The position numbers were made by a program, and so were the translations under genes. Positions 46,501 through 59,037 of a stretch of 64,000 nt of DNA are shown in pieces. Location: the NCBI GenBank assembly GCA_030704615.1, contig CM060731.1, positions 92,174,756 through 92,238,755 on the forward strand, read 5' to 3'. How positions within the stretch are numbered: the first letter of the stretch is position 1; each line of letters opens with the position of its first letter. The notes under the pieces were generated by a model, which was not told the origin of the DNA, did no database searches, and saw nothing but the letters and a program-made list of their open reading frames with translations. Source of the DNA: Takakia lepidozioides (taxonomy: Eukaryota > Streptophyta > Takakiopsida > Takakiales > Takakiaceae).

Positions 46501-49500
46501 CCAAGCATTGCGTGGAGGAAAGATGACTGCAATGGTTCCAGATTCTCCCACCAGGAAACTGGGACTGCAGGTGCCCAGAATTCACAACCAAAAGTGGCAT
46601 TTGGGATGACCATGCTATCAAACAGCCACTTCTTGGTCGGTGGATGGCGCAGGTGTATCTGTTTGCATTTGGCCTGAAGGCGGATGGAGAAAGAAAGTTA
46701 TAACATCTGCAGAGGGCCCACCCAGGGCCCATGGGACAGGGAGGGTGAGACATAATTGATATAATTCCTTAGACCTGTGTAGTCAAGTGAAGCTGAAATC
46801 CAATTCGTGAGAGGATATGTTAAAAGTGCTAAATAATATGGCCCAGGTTGATGGAAAATGGGACTTCCCCACCAGTGAGATACCATCCCAAGAAGATTCG
46901 CTAAAGAATGTGCAGAATGAGGTACCCAACATTCCAAAGCCGCGCCCTTGTCCAGTTCCATCAAGCCCCAACTCACACCTGGATTACATATCTATTGTGG
47001 GCACAAGAACCCCAAAGAACGAGATAGTGCACAAGAAAGTTCATATCAAGAGACTTTGTTCTCGGGGCAGTGAGGGCTCTAGTGCTTCAGAAGACTGGAC
47101 TATCGATTTTTCTCCGGCCGACACTACGACAACGTCGGTGAGTGGCAGTCAGGATGGCCATAGCTGCCAAGATCCCAGGGTGAGTAGCATGTACCTGGTC
47201 TCCATGTGCTTCTTGTCTTTAGTGTTCCTTTTCCATCTGGTCTGAAAGGTATTCAGCTTACTTCATACTGGAAGTTAAATCGTAATTTTCATGGGTCCAC
47301 AGTAATGTATATCTAAACGTATAAGCTGAAGACAAGTATAATGAGATGTTACCTCGGTTGAGAGGTCAAGTGACATTTTCACGAAGAAGAGGATGTTAGC
47401 GCTAACAAGTGAAACAAATATGACATCTGAGCAGGAGGGTGGTGACAATTTGAGTTCCAGCAAAAAGAGTGGTAAAATGGGGTTGCACATCTTGAAGTCA
47501 TCATGGCTTGAGAACAAGAACGAGAAAAGTACATGTGCACTTTCTGTGGACGGCCTAGCTATGGCTGAAAGTGGTCTCCTTTCTGTGCCTTCCTCTACTC
47601 CTACTGTAAGTTGACCCCTTAGACACCCTCCCTTTCCTTTGCTTCTCATACACATGGCTCTGCAGTGGTGTTTGAAAGTCAAAAGCTGAGCTTTCTGTCA
47701 ATTGCATCAGGTATAGTTAGGCTGTTAGCAGGTCCACCATCGGTTGTATTTTCGGATTATGGATATCTTCCTGCAACTTCTATGTGCTGCAGAGCTACTT
47801 AAATGCTGTAAATGTGCAACCATGATGAGCAGATGGAGGGAGATCTGGAGGAAGTCGATACACGAAAACGTACACCCTCCATGCATTCAGATTCCAGCCG
47901 GGGGTCTCGGCAGTCATTTGAGACCTTGTGTTTCACATTCACAACCCCACAGCATTGTGAGGAGGCATGGGAATGGTTTGACAAGTGTTCGGTGGACACC
48001 AGCCCGGATTTCAAGTATGAAGGTGAGACAGTGAGAGAGTGTGTGCATCCTTTAGATAGCTCATTAGCAAAGAAGAATACTGTGGTGGAACTTCATGAGA
48101 AAGAGACTGTTTTTCCTCTCCAGGTTGTGAGCTCTATAAGAATTCAATGGTATGAGGGTGGCCACACAGGAAATGTCATCCATGAGGTTCACCCACAAAG
48201 AGAAAAACCATTGAAGCACTTCATCCGCTCTCGGTGGAAGCCAGACGATAATATACTGGAACAAATGCACCTCACCCGCAAGTCTGTCGACAATTCTGGA
48301 AAGTTAAAGCCTGTAAGCTCACTGCTAACACCGAATACAAAAGAACCAAGCAATACAACCCAACATGTTTTTGGACGGGAGAACTGAAAGGAAATGATAC
48401 TTTATAATGTCCACAGAAAGCAAAGAGCTTATGGGACAAGAGAAAGCACAAGAAAAAGAGAGGCACTCCACAAGCAGCTCAATAGCAACTGTTGTTCAAG
48501 GGATTGTCTAAGAGTCAACGCCTCATGCCGATATGCATTTCTGATCCTCGTAATGGAAGACGTCTGAGAGATTGGGTTTCTTGGAATAGACAATAGAATC
48601 TTCCATGGATCTCATAGTAGAGAGGACAGTGAAAGAAGAAATATTCTTCACTTCCGATTTCCCTGTCGTTTCCAGCGCAAGCAGGGCACCGGATAACTGA
48701 AGTGGTACTTTAGAAAGAAAGAAGCTGCACAATGTCTATAGGGCCACAAGGTCCATGGGACAAGGTGCTCATTGATAGTGCATTGGTTAACTTTTATGAT
48801 GTGCCTTTCAGGGCATAATTGCAACAAAATACACCCCTTTTCCTGAAACTCGGCCCAAAATGCAACAGCCGTTGTTCACAGCTGAGGATAATCTGGTCAC
48901 GAGGTCTATTGATTGTCAATCTTAGGGGCTAGCATCAAAATCACACTTGAGAGTAACATTACTGCAAGTGTAGCCCTCCACCTATACAGCTGTAAGTTAT
49001 GTGGTGTCAATTGCAATGTGAATCTTACAGAAGAAGAGAAAGAAAGAAAGCACCTCAACTCATTGAACATCCCTGTGAATGTGGGTGTGTGGGTGTGTGT
49101 GTGTGTGAAAGGGGGTTTGGAAGGTGGGGTGGTGCGGGGGATTTCAGAGAGATTTTTGAGGAGGGAGGGAGAGAGTGGAGGTTTGATGGCTTGGATGCAA
49201 ATCCAGTATGCAGAGTGACAGTGTGCCATGGTTTCTGTGGTTACAGAAAGGCATACCAACGAACTACAGGAGAAGCAAAAGTGCTTCCATTAAAGAAAGA
49301 CAGAAGGTGTGCAACTCTTTATCTTATACTTCAACCTCCTCCGCTGATACAATACTGTTCTCATGCAACTGATGCTTCCAAGGAAAAGTGATCATGAAAT
49401 ATGGTATGAGATCATGGACTAGGTGAATTTAGTGAGTGACATGTAGCACTTAACTTCAAAGTAAAAAGCTCATCATGAAATCACCACTGTGCCCAGGCAC

Positions 49501-52500
49501 AGCTGAGAACATTCCAGTAACAGGGGTTTTACCACTACGCTATGGATATCTTGGTAAAATTATCATCATTTTAGATCATATAGATGAGTAGATGTCCACA
49601 GGAGGTCCAAACAGCTAATGGGACAGTATCGTAGAGAGAGGGACTCAGTTTGGGTTGTATACTGTGGCATTAGGATGGACAAAAGAGTATGATAAACAGG
49701 GCACAGACAATGTGTGCGACCACAGGAAAGTTCAAGACTGTTGCAGACATGGTACTATTCTTCTTTACTGGCATAGTTTTTTGACAGTTGATGCTACATA
49801 GTGCATTTATGAAGCCATAATGCAGATCCAATAGTTGGGTATAAACATCTCTTTCTTTCCTTGAGGCGTTCACTCTTAGACAATCCCTTGGGCAATAGTG
49901 CTTTTGGGCTGCTTGTGGAGTGCCCCTCTCTCTTTCACAGGCCCTTCCACCCAAAGGGCTAGTGGCAAGGGCCCTCACAACATCTATGAGGCTCAAAGCT
50001 GCAGGTTTCAGGAACTCCTGGTATGCTCGTGGGAACAGTTTATTTCAATGTAACGGACTTTCTACTGCTTTCCTATTACCAATGAACCCAGATGAGGTGG
50101 ACATCACATCCAGACATGACCGCAACAGACTCATTCGGAGAGAGCTTAGGGAATTACATGTCAAGAGAACTTGGATGCTACCCAATCTCACAACAAAGCT
50201 CCACTTCTATCGAGAGACATTGGTGCTCCGCGATGATAGAATCTTGAGACCAAATTACCTTTCAGCACCCTTATCTCCTTCCCTCTTGAGGGCATTGGGG
50301 CGGTTCAGGGTGGGTTCCCACAACCTACGGATAGAGACTGGCAGATGGGAAAACCTGCAAGGGGAGGACCGCCTATGTCCAGCTTGCATAGGGCGCAGCA
50401 AGGAAATTGAAACTGAAGAACACTTCTTCTTCTACTGCCCTCTATACTACGAGATCCGTGGGAGATTCCACTGTTTATTCAGTGGAACCCAAACTCTCAC
50501 TGATGTCTTTCACTATGAGGATCAAAAATGCTTGGCAGCCTACCTACACGAGGCCTTCACCCTTAGACAATCGCTAGAACATTAATTGTGGTTTCTGGAT
50601 TTGTTCCTCTCTCATGTTTTCTTCCATTTTGTCCCATAAGCTCTACGAGCTTTCCGCGGACGTTATAAAGCACCATTTCATTTCATTTCATTTCATTTCT
50701 TGTTGCTTCTCTTGTCCCATAAGCTCTTTGAGTTTTCTGCGGACGTTATAACGGACCATTTCATTTCTGTCCCCCTTCCTCAACACTCCAACTGTTGTGC
50801 ATTTTCTGCAAGAACAGGCCAGCCTAAGGCGTCTGGCAAGACCCAGAACTGCATTGTATCAGCGGTATGCCCAAACAAAAGCCTTGCTGGAAGAGGAACA
50901 GATGTCTGAATGCTCATTCAAGGTTTGCCCCCTGCGTGTCACTCTAACTCTTGTGCTTGCACTGGTTTGTAACTGAATTCTTTGTTTATTTTGCGTTCTT
51001 GTCTCATAAGCTCTTCAGGCTTCATGAGGGGTTGCTATAGAGTTTCTTTCTTTCTCTAAAGTACCATTTCATTTCAGTTCTCTAGCTTTGTCAATCCACA
51101 TTGCAGGAATATATTGATCTTTTAGTTGGCCTTTTCTTAAGGGCTAGCAGCTTGCACTCTTTCAATATACAGTCCAGAGGGATTTCTGGATTTTACGTGT
51201 GAGTCCACCAGTCTGGGCAGCGGTTCTGCCATTGCTTGTTTATTTGCCTAGTAGTGCAAGGTTTTTATCTGAACTAGCAAGCTGAGATGAGTTAGCTGTC
51301 AATGCCTCCCTACATGCTCCTCATACAAGTGCTTTTCCACCTATTCAGTTGGTTCATTGTGTACTTGTTGTTTGCACTCTGCTACAGCCTGTCGTGGGAC
51401 GGAGACCAGACCCTGGTTCATCCTTGTCTGCTCCTATCGTTGACCGCCTCAGTGAAATGAAACAGCGTATTGAATTTCGTAAAAGAGTATGTGTCTACTT
51501 TCATTGAGCTGTCCTCCTTCCCTCGCCCTGTTTTCTTTTGGAGTAAGTAAGCAGTATAGCCATTAGGAGCCTTCAATTTCTCTTCATAGTAAATCTTGAC
51601 TTTTATGTCGAAGAGTCCCAGCCTCTTGCATTAAGTGGCAGTCCATGAGTTTCAGCATGCGTGTTTTTTGAGATGCTGGTGGTGATGAGTATGCTGTCAT
51701 GCTAGCATTCCTGATGCTAGAGGGAAGCAAAGAAATGACCCCCTCCAAATCCTTTTGAGTCTTCATGTTGATTGACTGGCTACTCTGTGTGTGATTGTGC
51801 AAGCTTAGGCTCGAAAGGTGATTGAGAAAGAGGAGTTGGACCAGTGCTCCTTCTGGCCTAAAATCAACTTGAGCTCAGTGTACCTGGATATGGATGCCTA
51901 TCAACCCATTCAGGAGCGCCTACAAGAGCTTCTGGTTGGAATCTTGTCCTCGTGCTTTTTTTGTTGTAGTACGGTACTGCTGTAGGATAAGTGAAGTTTT
52001 CCTATTTGAGGTAAGTGTGCACTATAGACATAAATGGAGTTTGGCCACAGAGTATGAATTGGCTAAGCCCTGGTGGAATCACTTGGAACCATGTACAGAA
52101 GCACCTAAAGTGCATATTTACATACTAACCAACAGACTTCTAGTGGTTTCATGTAGGCTCACATCAACTAAGCGATTGTTCTGGTGATTGCAGAGGAAGC
52201 GGGATGAGAGAATTGCCCAAGCAAGAGCCCAGGAGGCAAAGGTGCTCACTTTCAAACCTGAAATCAACCAGAAATCCCTTCGACTTTTCAAGCAGGTACT
52301 TTGTGTGCAGCCATGTTCAAACTTCCCCTCCCCACATCAAGTGTTCTCACATCATTTTTTCTCTGCCCAGGAAAGCCCTGTCCTTCCTACTCACAAGTGA
52401 GTACATCACACTCTCTCTATGGAGTTCATTTCTTTGATTGGTCCTGGCTGTCTCTATGAGGGGCTCATCTTCGTGCAGCTATGTAGGCCTGGCTTTCTAG

Positions 52501-55500
52501 GTTTTCCCCTTCTTTCTTTCTTATATCCTGTTTTCTTGTGTCCCATAAGCTCTTAGAGCTTCCCGTGTACCAAAGCATTTTTATTTCTTTCATGTCCAAC
52601 TATTTGAGCACAATGGACTCTCTGTTGCTTCCCTACTATCAAAGCAGAACTGCAATAGATGCGTCAGACAAGAACTTATGGAACTTCACGTCAGGCTGAC
52701 AGGGCAGCGAATCAACAAAACTGCAGTTCCACCAGTTCCTCCGTGACAAAAGAATCTTGCTGTCCGATTACCTGTCAACAGCTCTATCTCCCTTTCTTCT
52801 AAGGGCATGGGGAGGTTCAGGGTGGGCCCCCACAGTCGGAGGATAGAGAGAGGTTGGTGGGAAAATCCGACGAAGCCTTGCTTGCATTGGAAACTACAGG
52901 GAAATCGAAAGTGAAGAACTTTTCTTCTTTCACTGGCTTTTCTGCTATGAGACCGTGGGAGGTTCAATTGTCTATCCCGGAATTCCCAATCTCTCACAGA
53001 GGTCTTCCCTTACGAGGATCATAATTGGCAGCTTGCATGTATGAAGTGTTGACTCTTAGACAATTTGTTGAGCAATAGTTCCTTTTGGGCTGCTTGTGGA
53101 GGGCCCCTCACATTTCACTTCTCACTTAGAGGAATAATAAATGCGTACATTCTCTCTACTTTGAAAGTTTAGGTTGTCCATTTGCTGGTCCGTACATGCA
53201 GTTTCAAATATTCAACTCGGTCACTGGTAACTCTAACTCATGAGGCATCTCTTCTTATCTCCCATTCACATGCTTATTGGCTTGGATACAGAAAGGATTA
53301 GAAACAATCGATGTTGCAGACAGGCTGACAAGTTGCGGTCCACCTCATTTTGATGGAAATGGAGAGTGCCGGGTATTCTAATTGCCCTCGCTTTCATTCA
53401 GCAATTGTTCACCACTTTCTCAGATTGACCTAGCATCCACCATTTATGTCAGTCCTTGTCTCTCTCTAACTCTTCCATTTGTACCTCAACCCCTCATCAC
53501 CCGTCCCATGGATGTGATAAATCTCTTCTCTCTATGTGGGAGAATGTCTTAAATGAGTCCCTCCTCTCTCTCTCCCCTTTCTTCCAAATTATGGGCAGGT
53601 CGGTCAACACGGCATACTGAATACATCTCTCATCTTGACAACTGGGTTAAACAGGCAAAAGTATACAGGCCAAAGGATGAGTGCACGTTTTCCCCAGAGA
53701 TAAATCCCAACACAGATGACATCCTGGCGGGGTCTAAGTTTGAAGGTTGCGATTTTCTATCACGCCAACAACAGTTTTTATGCAGATTGGAGCAGCACAA
53801 GGTAGATTTGTAAAAACTCAACCCTTAACTTTTGAGATAATTCTATGTAGAGTAGGTTGGCACACGCTGGGCCAAGTCACATCTTCTCATACTTCTATCG
53901 TTTATCATTACTCATTCAAGCAAGTCTTCCTTGCGTCACAAGACAATCATGATTGTGAGAGGTTTTAGCATTTTTTGTTACATTTCATACCTCTTTAATT
54001 GAGAACCAGTTGGGCATCGATAAACTTCTTAAATGTTGATGTGTGACCAGTACAAACCCTTCAGCTACCTTTATGTTTAGAGCAATCATCTATAGATGGG
54101 TGTTGAAAGTTTGGAGTTTGGAGGATGAATCTAGTTCATACACCAGCTGCACAAAAATGAAACTGACAACCAAACATTCTTGTGGCTGATATTCATTGCA
54201 TGTGCAGAGGATAGAGCAAATAGGGCCTACCGACTTGACCTTTCACCCAAATATTGGAAATGCCTCTTTCATTTTGCGGTCTTCCCCATTCTCAGAGGTC
54301 ATTGGAGAGACGCTGGACGAGCGATTAGACAGACTCTCTCGCCGAGACAGTCAGCGTCGTTGCCACGTCCGTCAACGGATTGCTGTATGTGTCATACACA
54401 AGAAGTTCACACTACCCCCACCTAATTTGCAATATGTTGCTGTAGGCAGCATCTGAGAGTATTTGAAATTCAAATTGCCAGAGAAGCAACCCAAAGATTG
54501 TGTTCCAGTTATTATTGTACGTACATCTGTCACCTAGATACAGCATGGGAACAAGATGGCAAAAAGTATAAGAGAGTTGCAAAGCTTGTCCTGTTGTCAT
54601 ACATTGGGCTGACTGGGCAATTCCTCACTTGCTGATGCATCTGTCATTCTTTCTGTATTGTTGGTGGCCTTTCACGCAGGATAACTACTATTCTCAGTTC
54701 AGATTCCAACCCAAAATTGACCAGACTTCGCGGACTTTGGGACGAGCTCCTACTATCCAGGAGCTCTACATAGTGAGTAACTTCTGTCTTTGGCACTGCT
54801 CCACAGGACAAAGAGCCTTCATATTAATGGAGAGGTAGATTGCATTGGAGGGTAAAGTAAGATATAGACCACTTTAAGACATGGATTTGAATGGGTGAGA
54901 ACCATGTTCATCTTCAGCAGAACTCTCCTCCCACAGGTGCCTCAACTACCTGCAATGGGCAATTTTTATTTCTATAAACTGTAATTCTACTATTAGGAAA
55001 GTCATAACAGGGGGGGCCTTCTATGGGTGTATTATATGGCGTCAACATCTTGGGAAGAAAAGCAAGTGGTTTCACTGTTTACGACTTTACATAAAAAGGA
55101 CTGTCTTTGCAACAAACCTGAGGGATAATATTAACAGAAACTTGTGTTTCCTAGAATGAAAGAGGAAAGCGATGCAAGGAAGCACTGCAGCAAGTGGCTC
55201 ACAAGGAATTTCAACAGCAGTGCACCTTTCACCCTGATGTAAGTGTCTGTTTTTTGGTTCTTCAGCTCAGCCAGATTGTGTGATATCAAGGCTTTCAGAT
55301 CTGTTGCCCCTGACAATGACCGCAGGTTAAGATCCCCCTCTGTTGGAGAAATTTTGTGCTGAACTAACTGTTTATTTAAGCGGGCTTAGAGTGAGTGAAA
55401 CCATCACAGAATTCAACATTTGATTGTTTGAGCAGGTGAACACCCATAAATCAACTGACGCACTGGAAAAACTTCTTCAGGACCGCCGCAAGTTCCGGCA

Positions 55501-56753
55501 GGTATTTGCTAAGCATTTTTTTTTTGGTACCATCCCCCTCTCATCTCTCAAAAATAAATGTATGATTGCATGATGGAGAAGCATTCAGAATACCTCAAAT
55601 CTCATGTGAACTCCACCCTCTCTGTAATGGCTCGCCATATGTCTTTGGTAAGCAATTTGCTAACCTCCTTCAGACAACGAGGTAGACAGAAAGAAACCTT
55701 GTAAAATCCACAGGGGTCCTGAGAGAAAGATGGGGAGAGAGATTGAACAGCCCCAAAGACAAATGGAATGCTAACCTTGGCAGGAGAGAGCCAAGATCCG
55801 GGAAGCACAGCGTGTTGTAAGGGAGTTGCAGGAGGTTAAGGAGTGCACTTTCAAACCTGCAGTGCACCCTGTGCCCCCAAAAGACAAGGAACCCGTTGCT
55901 ATTAAAGGCCTTGGGCGGCACCTGGAGCTCCAGGATCTGGCTAAACAAATGAAGAAGGACCAGGAAGAGTGGGAGCGGAAGGTCTTCTTTTCTCATGTAA
56001 TAACCTTGTCCCCACGGTATACCTGTAATTCTGTGCAATTTGACATAGAGAGATGATATTCAGAAAGGTGATCAGGACATAGTTAAACCACTCTGCAGTT
56101 ATGTAGAACCTAGTACTGCCCAGATCAGGTTATCATTGTTAATGATTAGGTTTCTTTCTGAGGCATTTGACTTCAACCTCCTTTTTCCATGTAGATGAAA
56201 GTGAGCTAGAATCCAAGAGATACTTCAAAGCTGTATAGCTTTGCCCTGACAACAGATGCAATGGCCCTCTTGTGACAATCGTCCATGACTTTCACTGCTG
56301 TCTCAATGTTCCTATAAATATGTTAATGTAGCCCCACGGACAAGGATGGCAGAACATTGGTATATTGCATGTTGATGCTTAACTCTTGTGAAACGTGCCA
56401 GTTACCCTGTAAAATACCCCCAGCAGACCAAGAGAGGGAGTGAGCATTGTTAGCTCATGACTAATTCATGGTATATAAGTGAAATCTGAAACTGGCCACG
56501 GGTACCACAGGTGCATGAGCTGCCCAAAAGACAGTACACCATACCCAAGCCCTTTGTACTTCGTAGCGGACGGCCCACAAGCAAAGGTGCTCCCATGCGG
56601 CCTGATCACTGCATCTCAGGTGTTGAATCACTGTCAAAGACCACCTCCTCAAGCCACCAAAGCTGCACTCAAAGCCAGAGCAGTGCCAAAGGCGACGCTT
56701 CCAGTACCAAATTGACAAGCAATTCTTCTTGTGACAAAAAGGGGCCTCAGTAA
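43512..56753 (+). CDS. Large protein with repeated CTFxPxIN motifs, ~18 exons
   Basis: Exons by frame and splice sites: 43512-43659, 44455-44618, 46847-47179, ~47390-47605, 47833-48312, 48812-48895, 49247-49306, 50818-50922, 51388-51486, 51809-51877, 52194-52295, ~53599-53801, 54208-54384, 54680-54772, 55155-55238, 55436-55501, 55784-55981, 56511-56753 (TAA); nearly all are multiples of three and phase 0. About 970 residues. N-terminal third is acidic and Ser-rich. From exon 8 on, helical basic/acidic stretches alternate with short motifs: ECSFKP, QCSFWPKIN, LTFKPEIN, ECTFSPEIN, LTFHPNIG, FRFQPKID, QCTFHPDVN, ECTFKPAV. Motifs of this kind occur in cilium and flagellum proteins of algae, protists and animals (family knowledge, not searched), which suggests a sperm-axoneme or basal-body role in a plant with swimming sperm. 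Exons around 53.3-53.6 kb are uncertain. No enzyme domain seen. Confidence 0.72.
44890..45640 (-). mobile_element. LINE 3' fragment in intron, copy 1
   Basis: Minus strand encodes the LINE C-terminal zinc module in decayed form and ends in GTCCCATAAGCTCTTTAAGC followed by an ATTTC-type tail (on plus: GAAATGAAATGAAATG at about 44965). Its truncated 5' edge abuts the tail of copy 2. Confidence 0.75.
45641..46757 (-). mobile_element. LINE 3' fragment in intron, copy 2
   Basis: Longest copy. Minus-strand frames (46613-46101 and 46038-45784) read GARGTTPSHILNAEFACVPL, LVARALTTSMRLKNAGFKQS and the zinc-knuckle module GRWENLQREDPLCPACTGR with EEHFFFYCPLYYEIRGRF. The tail at 45641 is (GAAAT)n on the plus strand. 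It lies tail-to-5'-edge with copy 1. Confidence 0.82.
48385..48780 (-). mobile_element. LINE 3' fragment in intron, copy 3
   Basis: Same 3' end (CTCTTATGGGAC...GAGGCACTCCACAAGCAGC on the plus strand) and part of the zinc module, then breaks at about 48715 into another short tail piece (CAATGTCTATAGGGCC...GGGACAAG). Confidence 0.7.
49850..50770 (+). mobile_element. LINE 3' fragments in intron, copy 4 (with partial extra tails)
   Basis: A short 3'-end piece (49850-49940) precedes a copy open for 221 codons (49920-50585): LVARALTTSMRLKAAGFRNS, EVDITSRHDRNRLIRREL, then CPACIGRSKEIETEEHFF-YC, a Cys2-His-Cys module typical of LINE RT C-termini. The 3' UTR ends CGTTATAAAGCACC(ATTTC)n, immediately followed by a second tail piece to 50770. 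The frame lacks RT itself. Confidence 0.82.
52510..53130 (+). mobile_element. LINE 3' fragment, copy 5 (decayed)
   Basis: Starts with a tail piece (GTCCCATAAGCTCTTAGAGC), then a frame-broken version of the same C-terminal region (AAGTGAAGAACTTTTCTTCT, GGGAGGTTCAATTGTCTATC) and ends at TGCTTGTGGAGGGCCCCTC. Lies in the intron before the ~53.6-kb exon. Confidence 0.7.
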
Positions 56754-57348
56754 TATATGCATTTGATCTTGTTGATAGTTTCAGCCGTCTTCAGGCTATG
56801 AACGAGACACCAAAGCATCCCAGTAAGCAAAATGCAATTGATGTTCAGAGTCGTCCCATCAACTTATTGTTTTATGACATTATGCAATCTCCTTCATTGT
56901 GTTCCAGGGAGAAGACACTTGTTAGGAAAGAGGCACCAACTATCAAACTTTCCACGGTCAAACTTCTCACAGTGGGGCAGGCAAATAAGTATTATATCAA
57001 ACTCAGAGAAGAGAGAAAGACTATCACTTTTGAAATACAAAAGGCACCCCTCATAGCACAAGCTGGTACTAGGAAGAGGTCAACCGGTTCTACTTCCATC
57101 ATGAGGGCTCGGAGTTGCCTTTGCCAAAGAAGGATGTTGCCCACTAATACTTCAATTCTCAATTGGCTGTTCAGAGCAAGTGAATGTTGCCTGATGGGGC
57201 AGCACAGTCACTTGAAGCAACACATGCCAAACTAGACCTTGGATTTGAATTTTTCTATTTATTTTTTTCTTTCTAATCACCGAGGCTGGCAACCAAAGAT
57301 TCTTCCTCAGTTGTCTGGACAATGACAGGTAGCCTTGAGCAAGAAAGC
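56754..57348. other. Convergent intergenic region / 3' UTRs
   Basis: Between the convergent ends of the CTFxPxIN gene (+) and the acyl-CoA ligase (-). A plus-strand ORF at 56798-57235 has no motif I recognise and is preceded by the TAA of the long gene; it is best read as 3' UTR. Confidence 0.5.
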
Positions 57349-59037
57349 TCACAGCCGACTCTTGGGAGCTCTGTGAAGACTACCCAAAGCTATGGCTCTT
57401 GACCGAAGAGCATGCTTTTGGATTTTGCCAGTTGCTGTCTTGGGTAGAGGGCCGAACACCACAGATCGTGGCACCATAAAATGTGGCAGCCGGTCATAAC
57501 AAAATTGAATGACATCTCGTTCACTCAGTGAGACCTTCCCATTTGGTGTGACAAAGGCACATGGTGTTTCACCCCAGCGTTCATCAGGCCTAGCTACCAC
57601 AGCTGCCTCAAGCACCAAGGGATGTCTGAACAACACATTCTCCACTTCCAAGGAACTAATGTTTTCCCCTCCTGATATGATGATATCTTTGGCTCTATCC
57701 TTTATCTCCATATAGCCATCTGCATGCTTAACAGCGATATCGCCTGAGTGATACCAGCCCCCTTTGAAACTTTCCTGGGTGACTTTAGGATTGTTCAAGT
57801 AGCCCTTCATCACCATGTTCCCTCGAATCACGACTTCACCCAGGGTGGATCCATCTGCAGGCACAGGAGCCATTGTCTCTGTGTCAACCACATCCAGGCC
57901 CTCCTGCCCTATGTAGCGAACTCCCTGCCGTGCCTTTAAGAGTGCTTGCTCTTCTAAAGGGAGTCCATCCCACTCAGGCTTCCAAGCGCAAACAGTACAT
58001 GGCCCAAAAGTCTCTGTCAAGCCATATGTGTGTGTCACCCGAAAGCCCTGTTTTTCCATATTCTCCAACACTGCTGCAGGAGGTGCTGCACCAGCAGTCA
58101 TCACATGGCACACACCCCGGATGGGTACCCGGTCTTCCACCTGCGCATTAACAATCGTGTTGAGCAACACAGGAGCACCACAGAAATGTGTTACTCCATG
58201 CTCTCCAATTGCAGTGAAAATTGCCTTGGCTGTCACATGGCGCAAGCAGATATTCGTGCCTCCAAGGGCTGCCAAAGCCCAGGAAAAGGTCCACCCATTG
58301 CAGTGGAAGAGAGGAAGTGTCCACAGATAGATAGCTCCAATTGGCACTTCCCATATCAGGCAGTTACTGAGTGCTGCCACATATGCACCTCTGTGACTCA
58401 GAACCACCCCCTTGGGACTGGACGTGGTACCGGATGTGTAGCAGAGGGATATGGAATCCCATTCATCTTTTGGGGGCGTCCAACAAAAAGTCGGATCCCC
58501 CTCCGACAAGAAGTCCTCGTATTTTACAACCCTCTTGGCTAAAGCGTCAGCAAGTCCAGAACGCTTCTGATTGTCAAGAGAATCATCCTCAATGACCACT
58601 AATAAGGGCATTTCAAAATCTGCAAGTCTCTGGCCCAACATGGAGAGGGCTTCGTCAACAAGTAGGAAAAACTCTTCATCAACAAGAAGAGCTTTAGACT
58701 TGGAGTGCTCCAACAAAAAGGCTATTGTGCGTGAATCGAGCCTAATGTTAATGCAATTGAGCACCGCCCCAGCCATTGGCACTCCAAAATGCGCTTCATA
58801 AATTGCTGGCACATTGGGTGCCAATACAGCAACGGTGTCACCCGGGCAGATTCCATGGCCGAGGAGTGCAGAGGCCAGTCGGCGACAGCGGTCGAACGTT
58901 AGAGCCCATGTGTGCCGAATTCCGCCATACACCACAGATGTTCTACTACCATAGACAGCGGCGGCTCTTTCCACGAATCCTACTGGCGTTAAGGCTGCAT
59001 AATTGGCTGGCCCTCTTGCCAGCAGCTCCTTCCCCAT
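57349..59037 (-). CDS. Peroxisomal acyl-activating enzyme (AMP-forming acyl-CoA synthetase)
   Basis: Single-exon, 562 residues, typical for the plant AAE7/ACN1-BZO1 clade that activates short-chain or aromatic carboxylates (acetate, butyrate, benzoate, cinnamate) to acyl-CoAs via acyl-AMP. Motifs: P-loop YTSGTTSSPKGVVLSHRG at residues 200-217; TYGLTET at 337-343; GWYHSGD at 427-433 with the ribose-binding Asp 433; hinge KDRAKDIIISGGENIS at 447-461; catalytic Lys 538 in KTATGKIQKH. The C-terminus SRL is a strong plant PTS1, placing it in peroxisomes. The start ATG at 59037 fits family N-termini (ELLARGPANYAALTP). Substrate cannot be decided from sequence by eye. Intact, with normal codon use. 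Closely convergent with the upstream gene. Confidence 0.96.
   Translation of the reverse strand: MGKELLARGPANYAALTPVGFVERAAAVYGSRTSVVYGGIRHTWALTFDRCRRLASALLGHGICPGDTVAVLAPNVPAIYEAHFGVPMAGAVLNCINIRLDSRTIAFLLEHSKSKALLVDEEFFLLVDEALSMLGQRLADFEMPLLVVIEDDSLDNQKRSGLADALAKRVVKYEDFLSEGDPTFCWTPPKDEWDSISLCYTSGTTSSPKGVVLSHRGAYVAALSNCLIWEVPIGAIYLWTLPLFHCNGWTFSWALAALGGTNICLRHVTAKAIFTAIGEHGVTHFCGAPVLLNTIVNAQVEDRVPIRGVCHVMTAGAAPPAAVLENMEKQGFRVTHTYGLTETFGPCTVCAWKPEWDGLPLEEQALLKARQGVRYIGQEGLDVVDTETMAPVPADGSTLGEVVIRGNMVMKGYLNNPKVTQESFKGGWYHSGDIAVKHADGYMEIKDRAKDIIISGGENISSLEVENVLFRHPLVLEAAVVARPDERWGETPCAFVTPNGKVSLSERDVIQFCYDRLPHFMVPRSVVFGPLPKTATGKIQKHALRSRAIALGSLHRAPKSRL

Noticed and set aside
49082-49110. GTGTGTGTG tract as a regulatory element
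   Set aside because: Ordinary intronic dinucleotide microsatellite.
49490-49560. tRNA gene or SINE head on the minus strand
   Set aside because: An A-box-like TAGCGTAGTGGTAA is present but the B box is poor and no cloverleaf closes by eye.
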